Of a stretch of 64,000 nucleotides of DNA, positions 38,883 through 49,184 are shown piece after piece (position 1 is the stretch's first letter; every line of letters starts with the position of its first letter). The position numbers were made by a program, and so were the translations under genes. The DNA comes from Colletotrichum lupini (Eukaryota; Ascomycota; Sordariomycetes; Glomerellales; Glomerellaceae): positions 6,386,001 through 6,450,000 of the forward strand of contig NC_064676.1 of the NCBI RefSeq assembly GCF_023278565.1, read 5' to 3'. The notes beneath the pieces were generated by a model. The model saw nothing but the letters and a program-made list of their open reading frames with translations, was not told the DNA's origin and ran no database searches.

Positions 38883-39340
38883 AATTCTACCGGTGTCTAG
38901 GCATGCGAGGGTCGTGAAAACGATGAAGAGGTGTTTGTTATTAAAAGCTTGCATTATACATGGACAAATGGAGTCAAGACATTTGATTTTTCGCGATTGA
39001 GATGACGGAGGTAGCATTGACGGTTTTACCCGTATGGAAACGGCCTTATACCATGGACATAGACGCAAGCACTTAAGTCTGCCTGCACACACTGCTTCCA
39101 CAGCATACATAGTTGGTGCTCTTGTATATCACGGTGGATAGAGTAATCGTGGAAGTACCCTGGCAGCGCTGCTGCTCTTCATAATCATAGTAAATAGTAA
39201 TACTTGTACGAAGAATTTGCGCTCTCTTTCATCCTTGAAAGTAATCTGTCGACCTCGAGACTCGCTTAGAAGTTTTGGAGTTTAGTCTTCTGCCCCTAGC
39301 TCGCCTGCTCCTGTTCGGCTGTGCCACATTCTTCGTAACC
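38883..39340. other. Intergenic, 3' side of the GT2 gene
   Basis: Short region holding the presumed 3' UTR and terminator of the GT2 gene. No other feature is seen. Confidence 0.4.
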
Positions 39341-39716
39341 TTAAAGTCGCAACAATTCTTCCGGATCAAATCTAACACCTGATGTATTTAATGGATCCAA
39401 GCAATTCATATGCTTCCATACATCTTCGAGGTTGTCATAGTTCTTCATCATGGTCTCAATCTGGTTCCCCTTTGGATCCTTATAGTTTGTAGGACAAGCT
39501 CGCCGTCACCCCGTGATTGAGGCAGAGGTGCGGTTCCACCCCACCCGCTTTGGCGACGTGGTACATATGGGCTAGGTCGTTGAGAGAAGCGAACTTCAGG
39601 GCGATGTGGTTGAGTCTGGTAGATGGCGGCGGGTTCTTTGGGCTGGTGTCGTTGAAGTAAGAGGAAGAAGAGGGAGAGGAAGAGATTGGTGAAGGGGAGT
39701 CTAGGTTTGACCTCAA
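39341..39716 (-). pseudogene. Relic of a VOC-fold (glyoxalase/dioxygenase superfamily) gene
   Basis: Reading leftwards, one frame gives LNHIALKFASLNDLAHMY, then GVEPHLCLNHGVTASL. After a frame change near 39478 another frame gives YKDPKGNQIE and runs on to a stop at 39341 (SGVRFDPEELLRL). Together these are the C-terminal half of a VOC domain, whose members are glyoxalases, ring-cleaving dioxygenases or drug-binding proteins. The N-terminal half could not be found upstream, and the frames do not join. A few inserted bases around AAACTAT at the change point would explain the shift. I treat it as a truncated, frameshifted relic. It shows no AT-shift, so RIP was not the cause. Confidence 0.6.
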
Positions 39717-40135
39717 TCAAAGCTCCGTTCATGGGTGTTTCATTCCTGTTTGAGACTTTTTTTGGTCAGACTATAGCTCTAAACCTCGAGTTATTATAAG
39801 TATCGGCTGTGATACAGGATAGAGACTGCAAGAATATTATCGAACAATGATCGCTTAACTGTTACAGAACGTTTACCCTCTCCCCCCCCCCCCCCCCCCC
39901 CCTCCCAATCTTTGATATAAATGGTAAAGTTGAATGATAAAGCGTTGATGAGGCATTAAGTTATGCATTCCTTGTCACTCGGTATTGGAACAGCCTGTAT
40001 TTACTTACAAGCAGATATTAAGAACAAGGAAATATCTAACAACATGTAGACATTTGATGACGAGTAGCTACGTAATAGTGAGTAAATATCTAAAACCTTA
40101 GTAGCCCTAAGACTTTCCTAATAGCGCGCTTTTGC
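39717..40135. other. Intergenic with a 21-bp poly-C run
   Basis: The region holds a homopolymer of 21 C at 39882-39902 and is otherwise moderately AT-rich. No gene is seen. The HET gene on the minus strand ends at its right border. Confidence 0.6.
39882..39902 (+). repeat. Poly-C homopolymer, 21 bases
   Basis: An uninterrupted run of 21 C. Its exact length is unreliable in any assembly. Confidence 0.9.
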
Positions 40136-40955
40136 CTAGATTAAGGTGATGCTTTGTGTCGGTAGATCTTCTATCAGCCATCTTACGGTGGAAGCATTCT
40201 TTAGATATTTGTTCCTTGCTGCTGGATGCCTTAAGCTAGCCAAACCGACTCGTCTGTAACAATCGCTGCTTTGTTCTTTCTGAACATGGATAGCATTAAG
40301 GTCGAGCAAGGAACGGTTGCTCGTGGCTAGAAGAATGAAGCAGCCAGAAGTTTCTGCGGGAGTGATATCCGTGATATAAGAACCGCTGTCCGAACTGTAA
40401 TAATGGACATATAAGTGATCCAGATTTGTGATAAAGGCGTCGTACGGATCAGGATACAAGTGACCAAATGGCGAAGAAGATTCGTAATCGCCTGAAACCC
40501 GGGATGCGGCAATATGAGCTTGAGTAGCGGTAAGCAAAGGGGTTGCGTCTAGAAGGGGAGCCTTCAATGTGATTGTCGCCTCTATGCAGTCGGCCATGTG
40601 ACTCGGACCTCGGGTGGTAACTTTAGTTGCCTCGACTTGCGTACACTTCAGTGGTATGTTGAGATCCCTTGACCATTCGACTTGGTATGGTGATGAGGCC
40701 CAGGACCAGGACGGATAGCGGGAGATTCGAGAGTTTGGAGCCGTGTAGCTCCATCCCTGCGTCCAGAGAAGATCAGAAAGTAAAGTCTTCTCCCACAAGC
40801 CAACCAGGTATCGATCCTCGGGGGGCCGTAGAGATTGCATTTGTTTCGCCAGCCAAGATAGGGCAGCCATCTTGTCCTGCTCCTTGCTGAGTCGAAGCCT
40901 TGAGTATTCATTTACTGTTCGATACCACAGAGACTGTGGGTCTTTCTCAAGGATA

Positions 40956-40982
40956 AGTCGACCCACCCCCTTTTGGCCACCC
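40956..40982 (+). repeat. Left 27-bp terminal inverted repeat of the Fot1-like element
   Basis: It begins AGTCGACCC and ends GGCCACCC, perfectly complementary to the other end. It is GC-rich and not RIP-mutated although the interior is. Confidence 0.95.
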
Positions 40983-42776
40983 CATTTCTCTATCCCAGCC
41001 ACTGCATTAAAACCCTACCTACGATTTTTAAACTACTATAATAATTATAAAAATTATCTAAATATAATTCTTTTTTATATACTTATTTATTAATATATAA
41101 TAATTTTATATACTAAAAATAAAGTTATTTAGGTTCTTAAGGCTATTAAAAAAGGTCTCTTAGTTAATCGGGCCTTAATTAAGTTCGGAGTTTTAAGGTT
41201 AATTTTTTATAACTATAAAAGAGGTTACTAAATAAGAGTAATAATATTTATAGATCTCTAGAGGCTTTTTTTATAATAAAAAAACTAACTAACTTAATAA
41301 GTTCGTATTTAGTATAATCTAAGTATTATATTGATTTATAAATAGTTTAAAGAATTTATTAAGTAAGTTTCAAGATTTTAGGGGAATATAAATCCTTTTA
41401 AAAAGAGATGAATAAACGCTTTTTTAAAAAAGAACTTATTAATTAAGGTTTAAAAAAGTCGTATTATTAATTCGAAGTATTTAAATAGGGCTATTATTAA
41501 TATAATTAAGTTATAATTTAAATTATTTAATATATTAAAGATTAATAATATTAAATAGGTTAATAAGTATAGTATAAATAAAACTAATATCTTAAAGAGT
41601 AAGGGATTTAATAGCCTAGTTTTAAGTAAAATAAAGACTATAATAATATAAAAAAAAGAGTTTAATTTACGTATTTAGGTATTTATAATTAGGTATATTT
41701 TTATTAATAATCGAGCTATTAAATTACTAATTATATATAAAAAAAAGTCGGTATACTAGTAGTAGTTTCTATTTAAACTTAACCCTTATACTAATTAGGA
41801 GTTTATAATAATAAATAATAGCTAGATAATTAATAAAACTACCCTTAAGTAGTTAAAAATAATATTCTTATTATAGACTAAGACCCCCCTTTTTAGGGGG
41901 CTTAGTATACTTAATAAGCCTTAACTATTAGTTCTAAATAGCTATAAGAGTTATATAATAATAGAATTTATATAAAAATATTTTTAGAAATAACGTTTAT
42001 TTACTATTCTTATTACTATATACTTCTTATATTCTCTAGCCGTTAGATATAGCTATTTTTAAACTTATTAAATTTAAATATAAAAAAGAGCTTAGTAAAG
42101 AGGATATAATAAATAATTCTACTATCATTAAAAAGCGGTATTTCTTAAATTATTACTAAAAAGCTCGTTTAGCTAGTTAAATATTATTAAATATATAAAA
42201 TAAATAAAAAATAACTAAACTATATCCCCCTAATATAGCTAAACTACTTATTAATTTAATACTCTTACTTAACCTAGTTATACTAATTAAAAGACTATAA
42301 ATACTAAGTAAGTAATTAGTAATACTAAAAAAGTTATTAACTAAATATTAATAGCGTTTATTATTAATTAGTTAATACTTAAAAAGGCTAGTAGGTTTTA
42401 TAATTAATTAAAGTTATTTATAAAGCTTAGCCTAGACTATAATACTTAATAATTACTATTTAAAAAAATAAAAAAATATTTAATAAGTAGGCCTACTATT
42501 TAATAATATCTTAGTACTATATTTAAGTTTTAAAAGCTAAAGTTAAATAATTAAGGCTATAAAAAAAAGTATATTAATAAACTTAAATACTAAGTTTATA
42601 AATATTTAGGATATATAAAGAGCTTAAGAAGATTTTAATAATTATTTAATTAGTCCTAGTTAACTTATAAAGGTCGAATTACTTAGGGAAAATAATAATT
42701 ATATTATTATAATAATAGAAAATAGTTAATTAATTAAGTATAGTTAGTAGCGATATTTTAATACTATGTTTTAATA

Positions 42777-42803
42777 GGGTGGCCAAAAGGGGGTGGGTCG
42801 ACT
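42777..42803 (-). repeat. Right 27-bp terminal inverted repeat of the Fot1-like element
   Basis: It begins GGGTGGCC and ends GGGTCGACT, followed by the TA target duplication. The match continues a few bases inward with a single C/T difference. Confidence 0.95.
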
Positions 42804-44013
42804 TACTATATAGAACATAGGGATATGCCCTCCCGCTCCATTCATCTTCGGAAGTAAAATCTTGGTCGTTGTCTATGCTCTCGCTTTTCTGTGAAACCCG
42901 GCAAACCCATAACACTTCCTGGGCACAGAAGTGCAGTACCCGCCGTGAAAGTCGCATTTTCTGATAGGCCCATCCACGACTCAAAAGTGGCCAGTCTGGG
43001 CTTTCTCTTATTTGATGCTCCCTCGACATAAGTGGAAACTCAGGAAGTTCATGACGAACATATGTATCTTTGTACCCTGGAGAGAGTTTTGACATGTACT
43101 TGTCACTTTGTTTTCTGAAACAACCACCAGACGCGTCGCTAGAATTTGTTGCTGCGATTGTGAGATATGCGTTTGCATAAATATTGGCCATTTGCGCAGC
43201 CTGTTCCGTCCAATCTGCTACGGAATCTTGCAAAATGCACAATGAATCGATCCACAAATACGAGACGTCTAGACGACGACAGACCGTGATTGCATCCTGG
43301 AATGTTGCATTAAGTTGATCCCAAGGTATGTTTCTCTGGTGATCTTTGATTGTCTCTTTGATGGTTTTGGTGATTTGGGCGCTTTCACCCCAACAATAGC
43401 TCAGGCATACATAACGCTGCTGCCCAACGTTCTCCCGCAGAATAACTTGATTCTCGCTGATCTGGAGAAGTCTCTTCGGTGAAGCTCGTTGATCATGCCC
43501 GTGCTTGTCACTTTCATAACAACACTTGTGACTTGAAATAGGTACACTCATTAAGCCAACCTTTGATTGTTCGAAAGGTTGCCTCGGAGCTTGTGTTTCC
43601 TGGAAGGTGAGCAGCAATCCTTTTTGAGTGTAACGGGTTTTTTTCCTGGCCTATGAAATCATTGATCAGCCGTGTGAACATAGACGAAAATTATGGCATG
43701 GTAGACCATCTCCCCAATATCCTACATCTGCTAACAATCACTGGTCGTAGTGCTTAGTGTGGAGCGATTTACCATCTGTAGTGAATATATCGACCCTTGT
43801 ATCTTCGTATGACTCCATACAATAGACTCGGAAGGCATGGCCTTGGTGAATGCTGATTTTATAGACTTGCTGCGTATCAATCGGAGCTAATCTGATACAT
43901 TGATCGAGGAAGACGCACCGAGAGCAGCCGTTTCGTATACCCCGCCGGAGGTTCCCCCACTTCACAGTACTCAGCCGCTCCCGCTTCTCTTCATCGCAGA
44001 ATTGACAAGCCAT

Positions 44014-44956
44014 GCGAAATCGCGGTACTGGAAATTCGGATGGGTAAGACCGATACGCACTGGTCTCGGACTAGCACTGGAATGCTGTTTTGAGAGGCTC
44101 TAAGCTCATTAGACTCTACAAGCAATTGCAAAGTGCATAAATCTACCAGCGTTCAGATCTTCACCATGAGAACGCGGAGTTGCTGATGAAGTACTAATAG
44201 ATGAACGCGTTTTCCATCTTCTCCTCCTGTTTTTCTTCTGTCTCCTCATCACTGGAAATGCAATAATGACTCAGGCAGCAGTGTCTTCTGGGCGAACCAA
44301 TGAAAGGTACCCACGTAGCCCATGAAGACAGCAAATCTCAAAACGCATTGAGCAAAACAGAGAAGATACTCAGAGTTGTTCTTGGCATTATGGTATCAGG
44401 CGTGCGTTGCCATTGCGTAAATCGAGTAAGGTAAAGAAATTAAACATCTATATCAGTACAGGCTTCTCCTGGCTTAGATACATAACCAAGCGTCGTTCAG
44501 GTCCGTCTACCTCTGCGGGAGCTCTTATCTTCTGCCATCACTAAGCCCCGCCAGCCATCCCGCCTTGCGTGCTTATGTCGGGCACAGCTTGTGGCGCAGG
44601 CGTCGAAAAAATGCTGCCTCGTTCAGTGGCTTAGCAGCTTCGCCCACCTCATTTTTGGTGGCTTTCTCAAGTTTTTCAAGAACAATGTTGGTGTAACAGA
44701 CAAAGTATGCTACCTGCCGGCAAGGCGACAAAATGTCTCAGGAGAAGACGAAAGCGTTTGGGGTCCTATTTTAGTCGTGTGGCGTTAGGCAGACGCTCAG
44801 AAATGTCTCTTTCGATGGAGGCCTCCTGTCAGATACATAAGATCAACCTACCTTATTGGAGAAGACGAGCTTGGGAAGTTCAGCTTCTTCTACGTCTGAT
44901 ACGAAAAAGTTGGCCGTTAACGACACTGCCTTAATTTATTATCCGAAGCCTTCGTA
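44014..44956. other. Divergent intergenic region
   Basis: It lies between the broken HET gene (leftward) and the small membrane-protein gene (rightward), and probably holds both promoters. Short open frames near 44590-44930 have no recognisable features. An additional upstream exon of the rightward gene cannot be excluded. Confidence 0.4.
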
Positions 44957-45620
44957 ATGATCAGACTTCACTGGTTCACCGTTCACGGAGTATACCTCCT
45001 CACCCAATTTGCTTTTACGATGGCTGGCATCGTGGCCTTTGTATCAATGCCATTGGAGTTTCATCACCCGATATCGCCCGCAATTCCATGGGGATCCTCT
45101 GCTCTAGTGCGTTGAGTTTCCCGGTCCCTCCCCTCGCAAAGCTCACCATTCAGAATCTTTTCGGACCGTATGCTGACCATTGGAGCACTTTTAGAGCTGT
45201 TTTTCACTCTTCGTGAACACGCTCATTTTGTCCGCAATCTTTTCATCTCAACGGCCAAACACCTTGATGACCGAAGAGAGTCGCCTGAATAGCCGCCGCA
45301 TCACACTCCTCATCAGCGCTTTATTTGCTGCGGGATTCGCCGCCGCGGACTGGGCTTTTGCCCTATCATTTCACAAGTATGGATCGACTGGCCCCGAAAA
45401 GGCGGCCGGCGTTGTAGCCGGGGTGGCTTCGTACGTGAAGAACTACCCGACCCTTACTCAATAATCTGAATACAGGCTGACCAACTTACGTAGATTTGTC
45501 GCGGTCACTGTCATGGTAGTAGATATCTGGAAAATCTGCGCAGATGCCTCAGAGGCTCGGGCTGCCGAGTTGTTTGACCGAGAGCAGCTTGCTGATGTAG
45601 AACCGTTTACTGATAGTTGA
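44957..45620 (+). CDS. Small integral membrane protein, unknown function, four-exon model
   Basis: I do not recognise this protein. A consistent model has exons 44957-45106, 45154-45212, 45293-45430 and 45494-45620 (about 157 residues), using donors GTGCGT, GTGAAC and GTACGT and acceptors CAG, TAG and TAG, with the frame preserved throughout. The first exon gives a membrane span (GVYLLTQFAFTMAGIVAFVS). The third gives another (ITLLISALFAAGFAAADWAF), and a third span crosses the last join (GVVAGVASFVAVTVMVVDIW). The tail is acidic and ends PFTDS. Exons 3 and 4 are the firmest because the join extends a hydrophobic segment smoothly. A shorter form starting at the ATG at 45267 (96 residues) is possible. 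It sits between the two HET genes. Confidence 0.5.
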
Positions 45621-46232
45621 AGAGCCAGAAGGGTGTTGAAAGGCCTCGATAGTTAAGGGAATTGTATAATGTTGCATCATAATCTAGCTCCGCGACATCA
45701 TCGATACGTACCTACCACACAAAGTAAGCTTCTTCATCTTCATCTTCGCTTGTTTAAGAATTGAATTGAAGAGAGACGCTGTCGGATCCTTATCTCATCA
45801 TGGTGCAACGCACGTTAAAAGAATCTGCTCAAACATGTAGATCTTTTTAAATACTTCCTCACGTCTGGGATGCAAAGGTGATGAGTCAAAAAATGAGGGT
45901 TCCCTCGCGCCACAATATTGGGACATTTGGGGCTAGATCGCCGTCTTTGGAGTATGGATGCAGTGAATGCCCCGAAAACCAACAGCCTGATTGTGAATAA
46001 AGAACGCGCGGACGTACATAAGCGAAGGAATGGCTGACCTCGAATGTCTTACAGCTGAATCAGGTCTCAATATGCGATTCGTCGAGCCAAGAAAGTCAGC
46101 CTGACAAAGCCGCGGACCAATAAAGCCACGCGTCTGCTACAGGGAGCACTACGCGTGATCTACCAAATATCCAAGGGAAAATGATTTGATAATCGGAACC
46201 GACCTTTCCAAGTTACTTTTACCTCGCAAAGG
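45621..46232. other. Intergenic region upstream of the intact HET gene
   Basis: About 0.6 kb of ordinary composition, presumably the 3' end of the small membrane-protein gene and the promoter of the HET gene. No other feature is seen. Confidence 0.45.
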
Positions 46233-48281
46233 ATGATGTCGTGGTTGTTCCGAGCACGGAAGAAAGACGACGGCTTTTCTACTATTGAGGACTTCGGCGA
46301 TCTGGACATACAGCAAAAGTGCCGTGGCTGCAAACAAATTCGGGCTCTTTTCGATTTCCACGGGCGCCATAACATTCTTCCACCCAAAGCTGTTGTTTTT
46401 CACGAAAACTATGCCTCTCTCGACAGGTGTGCTCAGCTCTGCGTCACTTGCCGTATCTTTCGTCAGGCGCTGCTTCTCGAAGGCGTCACTGCCGACCATG
46501 CTGCTGTGTTGGGGCGTTCGTCAGGGTCGGTTTGCGCGAAGTTGGTTGATGAGGATGGTGGCTTTGCGATAAAGATACACGTCAACGAAGATGGAGAAAG
46601 CAAGATGCCGGTGGCGACGGTCAGCTGTGCACCGCTGATGGACCCGAAGCCTCCTATGAAGCTTTCGGTGAATTCAGAGGACGATAAAATCTTTCAGCAG
46701 ATTAAAGATTGGCTTCGCGTGTGTGAAAAGTGTCACATTGACTGTGGCAACCTCGCATATTCGGACCGCATGCCCACTCGGCTTCTTCACCTCCTCTCTG
46801 ACTCACGAGCGCAGTTGGTCGATAGCGAGAATTTGATGAACGGCAAGGCCATTCGTTATACGGCACTGAGCTACTGCTGGGGCACTGGCACGTTCAGTGG
46901 TGACGAGAACGAGCTAATCGAACAGGGAAAAACGCTGAGGGCCAACTTGGAGAGTCGATATCGACCGTTTGACACTGGAAATCTTCCAGGCACAGTACGC
47001 GATGCTATCAAAATCACCCGGCGATTGAGCGACCCAGATAACGAGCTTGAGCTCTGCTTCCTCTGGGTTGACTCGCTGTGCATAATCCAGGATGACGTTC
47101 AAGATAAAAAGGTGGAAATACACCGTATGCAGGAAGTCTATGGTAACGCCGCTGTCACAATTTGCGCGACAATGTCGGCTAAGGCCACGCAGCCGTTGCT
47201 AACGCCGCGTCTCGCGTGGTCAAAGCAAATCAAGCCATGCCGCGTCGGCACCTCCTGGCTTACCGTGAAACCTACGGCGCCTGCTGGTCTCCGATCAAGA
47301 GCTCCGTTATTCCTTCGGGCATGGACGCTTCAGGAGGAGCATTTGTCGCCGCGACTGCTTTTCTGGGGTGGTCAGCGATTCAGCTGGGCTTGTGGGCGTG
47401 GCGAGTATGCCGAGCAGACATCTTCTTCTGTCTCTCTAGATACTTCTACCATTCATGTACGCAAATTTCTTGCTGAGTGCCGTATATCGGAACCAGAGGA
47501 GCTCTGGCTTGCATGGAACTCAGTTGTAGAGTCATATACGGCGCGGAGCCTGAGTAACCCGGCAGATAGATTCGATGCGCTGGCGGGACTAGCGACGCGA
47601 TATTTAACTGCTGTTTCTGGAAACAACGAGTATATGGCAGGTTTATGGCGGGCAACATTTGCGCAGGACCTTCTGTGGCGTGTTTCAAGACCACCGGGGC
47701 CCGACATAGGATGGCCAGGCACGGCAGGAACCCCAAGCTGGTCTTGGGCGAGTCTTCCTATTGGCCTGGGGGCTTGTATGTGGCACAAATTTAAGATGTC
47801 GACTGAGGTGGAGTTACTCGGCGACGGTTCAAGTTTGAATGTCGAGCCATCAGAAGCGGTTGCTCAAGGTGCGCATTTGGTTCGTGTCCGTGTTCAAGGG
47901 CTCCTACGAAATCTTTGGAGCCCCGGATCACAGCTTCGAGAGTGGGGCGATATTTGTGTCTGCGCGGACGGTGTCAATAAGTTCAGCTTTGGTTCTAACC
48001 CGGGCCAGGATGTCCATGCTGTCGATTGCCTCACAGGCAAATTGGTTGTGTATGAGGCGCGAAAGCAGGAGATTGTCGCCGAACTGGACTACTGCAGGCT
48101 CGCGAAGGACGTCAATGAGAGACTGTTATTGGAGGTTCACTGTCTCGCCATCTCTGAACATGGAATGCTTGTGCTGCGCCATCAGAAGGACACAGGTTCT
48201 TTTGAAAGAATAGGCATTGGCTTTGGGTATCGACGAGATTTCTTTAAAGGGCTGGAGAAGACAGAAATTGTTCTGGAATAA
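46233..48281 (+). CDS. HET-domain protein, intact single exon
   Basis: This is an uninterrupted frame of 682 residues; two adjacent ATG codons (46233, 46236) offer the start. The N terminus has Cys30/Cys33 (CRGC) and a second Cys group (CAQLCVTC), a pattern seen before many HET domains that may bind metal. The HET domain runs from about residue 207 (IRYTALSYCWG) through CFLWVDSLCIIQDD to about 345. The conserved RAWTLQEEHLSPRLLFW block follows near residue 362, and the C-terminal half has DRFDALAGLATRY and PSWSWAS. Family members mediate non-self recognition after cell fusion, usually with a partner locus and often by toxic self-association. Whether this copy does so cannot be told. It is only distantly like the broken HET gene nearby, and no RIP damage is visible although AT-rich DNA begins about 0.4 kb downstream. 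Confidence 0.92.
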   Translation: MMSWLFRARKKDDGFSTIEDFGDLDIQQKCRGCKQIRALFDFHGRHNILPPKAVVFHENYASLDRCAQLCVTCRIFRQALLLEGVTADHAAVLGRSSGSVCAKLVDEDGGFAIKIHVNEDGESKMPVATVSCAPLMDPKPPMKLSVNSEDDKIFQQIKDWLRVCEKCHIDCGNLAYSDRMPTRLLHLLSDSRAQLVDSENLMNGKAIRYTALSYCWGTGTFSGDENELIEQGKTLRANLESRYRPFDTGNLPGTVRDAIKITRRLSDPDNELELCFLWVDSLCIIQDDVQDKKVEIHRMQEVYGNAAVTICATMSAKATQPLLTPRLAWSKQIKPCRVGTSWLTVKPTAPAGLRSRAPLFLRAWTLQEEHLSPRLLFWGGQRFSWACGRGEYAEQTSSSVSLDTSTIHVRKFLAECRISEPEELWLAWNSVVESYTARSLSNPADRFDALAGLATRYLTAVSGNNEYMAGLWRATFAQDLLWRVSRPPGPDIGWPGTAGTPSWSWASLPIGLGACMWHKFKMSTEVELLGDGSSLNVEPSEAVAQGAHLVRVRVQGLLRNLWSPGSQLREWGDICVCADGVNKFSFGSNPGQDVHAVDCLTGKLVVYEARKQEIVAELDYCRLAKDVNERLLLEVHCLAISEHGMLVLRHQKDTGSFERIGIGFGYRRDFFKGLEKTEIVLE

Positions 48282-48852
48282 GCAAGCATGCTAGCGAGAA
48301 ATGGTTTGGTTTACAGATTGGAGTGATGTGATGTGATAAAAGTGCTCTTCAAGAACTCGATTCGTGACAAAAGAAACGCCGTAGGTGAGGATATAAAAGT
48401 AGCAGAACTCCGGCCTTATAGAGGTAAGCTGAAGACTTATCACAAGTTTAGACCCATGACATCTGATTGACAGGTTATATCATTAATCCCCGACTCGTTC
48501 TTGAACATTTTCGGGGTGTGAGCTAAGGGAGCCCATAACTCATTATTTTGTTGGAGTCTATTGCCTCATACGGCGATCTCATGCACCACTACAGTCCCAT
48601 CATTTTCTAAACACCTACGCTTCTTCTAATGGCCGCTAGATCTTACTTAAGTATAATAATAATACAAATTCGTACGTCATTCGAAAAACTAAAATAATGT
48701 CTTTGACTACACTTTTCAAAATACCATTATTTTTCAACTTTTTATTAATAAATAGCTTTGAGTAAATTAAAATTTACTGACTAATTTTAAGTAAAAGATT
48801 TATATTAATAATATTAATAAAGACTAAAGGGTATGAGTCGTTATAATATATT
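48282..48852. other. Transition from ordinary DNA to the AT-rich Copia block
   Basis: The first 350 or so bases are ordinary and include the HET gene 3' end. From about 48640 the sequence is AT-rich but still unassigned up to the target duplication ATATT at 48848-48852. It may be part of an older repeat. Confidence 0.45.
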
Positions 48853-48979
48853 TATTAGATTAGAAGTCTAATTCGACCGTAGTATATAGCCGACTGCGCA
48901 GGGGCTAATTAGGGGCCCTATTTACGATTATCGTAGCTAGCCTAACTTACGGTTAGAACCTCCTTTTTATACCTACTAC
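48853..48979 (+). repeat. Truncated extra copy of the Copia LTR (127 bp)
   Basis: It starts TATTAGATTAG and repeats the first about 125 bases of the LTR that begins again at 48980. It ends at CTACTAC, well short of the LTR end. The target duplication abuts this copy, not the full LTR, so it is the true left border of the array. Confidence 0.85.
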
Positions 48980-49184
48980 TATCAGATTAGAAGTCTAATT
49001 CGACCGCGGCATATAGCCGACTGCGCAAGGGCCAATTAGGGGCCCTATTTACGATTATTATAGCTAGCCCAACCTACGGTTAGAACCTCCTTTTTATACT
49101 TACTACGCAGATATTTATATAGTTTAATTAATCTCTTCGTTAACTACGGTTCGAACTAACTACCCTATAATAGGGATATTAATA
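48980..49184 (+). repeat. Copia LTR 1 (205 bp)
   Basis: It starts TATCAGATTAG and ends GATATTAATA. Comparing the three copies implies ancestral ends TGTTAG and CTAACA. Confidence 0.9.

Larger units (their letters stand above)
40956..42803 (+). mobile_element. RIP-mutated Fot1/Pot2-like (pogo, Tc1/mariner) transposon
   Basis: The 1848-bp element has perfect 27-bp inverted repeats starting AGTCGACCC and is flanked by TA on both sides (40954-40955 and 42804-42805). Length, TA target and inverted repeats fit the Fot1/Pot2 group. The AT-rich plus strand, read through stops, shows a transposase trace from about 41120. First comes a helix-turn-helix like KKGLLVNRALIKFGVLR, then a CENP-B-type block with a legible INAFLKKN near 41430. 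No intact frame remains. It sits inside the HET gene. Confidence 0.92.
40136..44013 (-). pseudogene. HET-domain (heterokaryon incompatibility) gene split by a transposon
   Basis: On the minus strand, exon 1 (44013 to about 43742) gives MACQFCDEEK with two CxxC pairs. Exon 2 starts about 43645 and runs to 42804, where a Fot1-like element interrupts it; coding resumes at 40953 and ends at 40136. Without the element and one TA copy, the segments total 1932 bases, an open frame of about 643 codons. The HET domain spans about residues 168-310, with LSYCWGE, YLWIDSLCILQD and the later SRGWAYQ block; the 3' part holds DKMAALSWLA and PSWSWAS. HET proteins trigger death of fused cells with different alleles; here function is inferred from family only. 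The break falls near codon 371, after the HET domain, so a truncated protein of about 396 residues could still be made. The exon 1/2 splice sites are weak. Confidence 0.88.
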
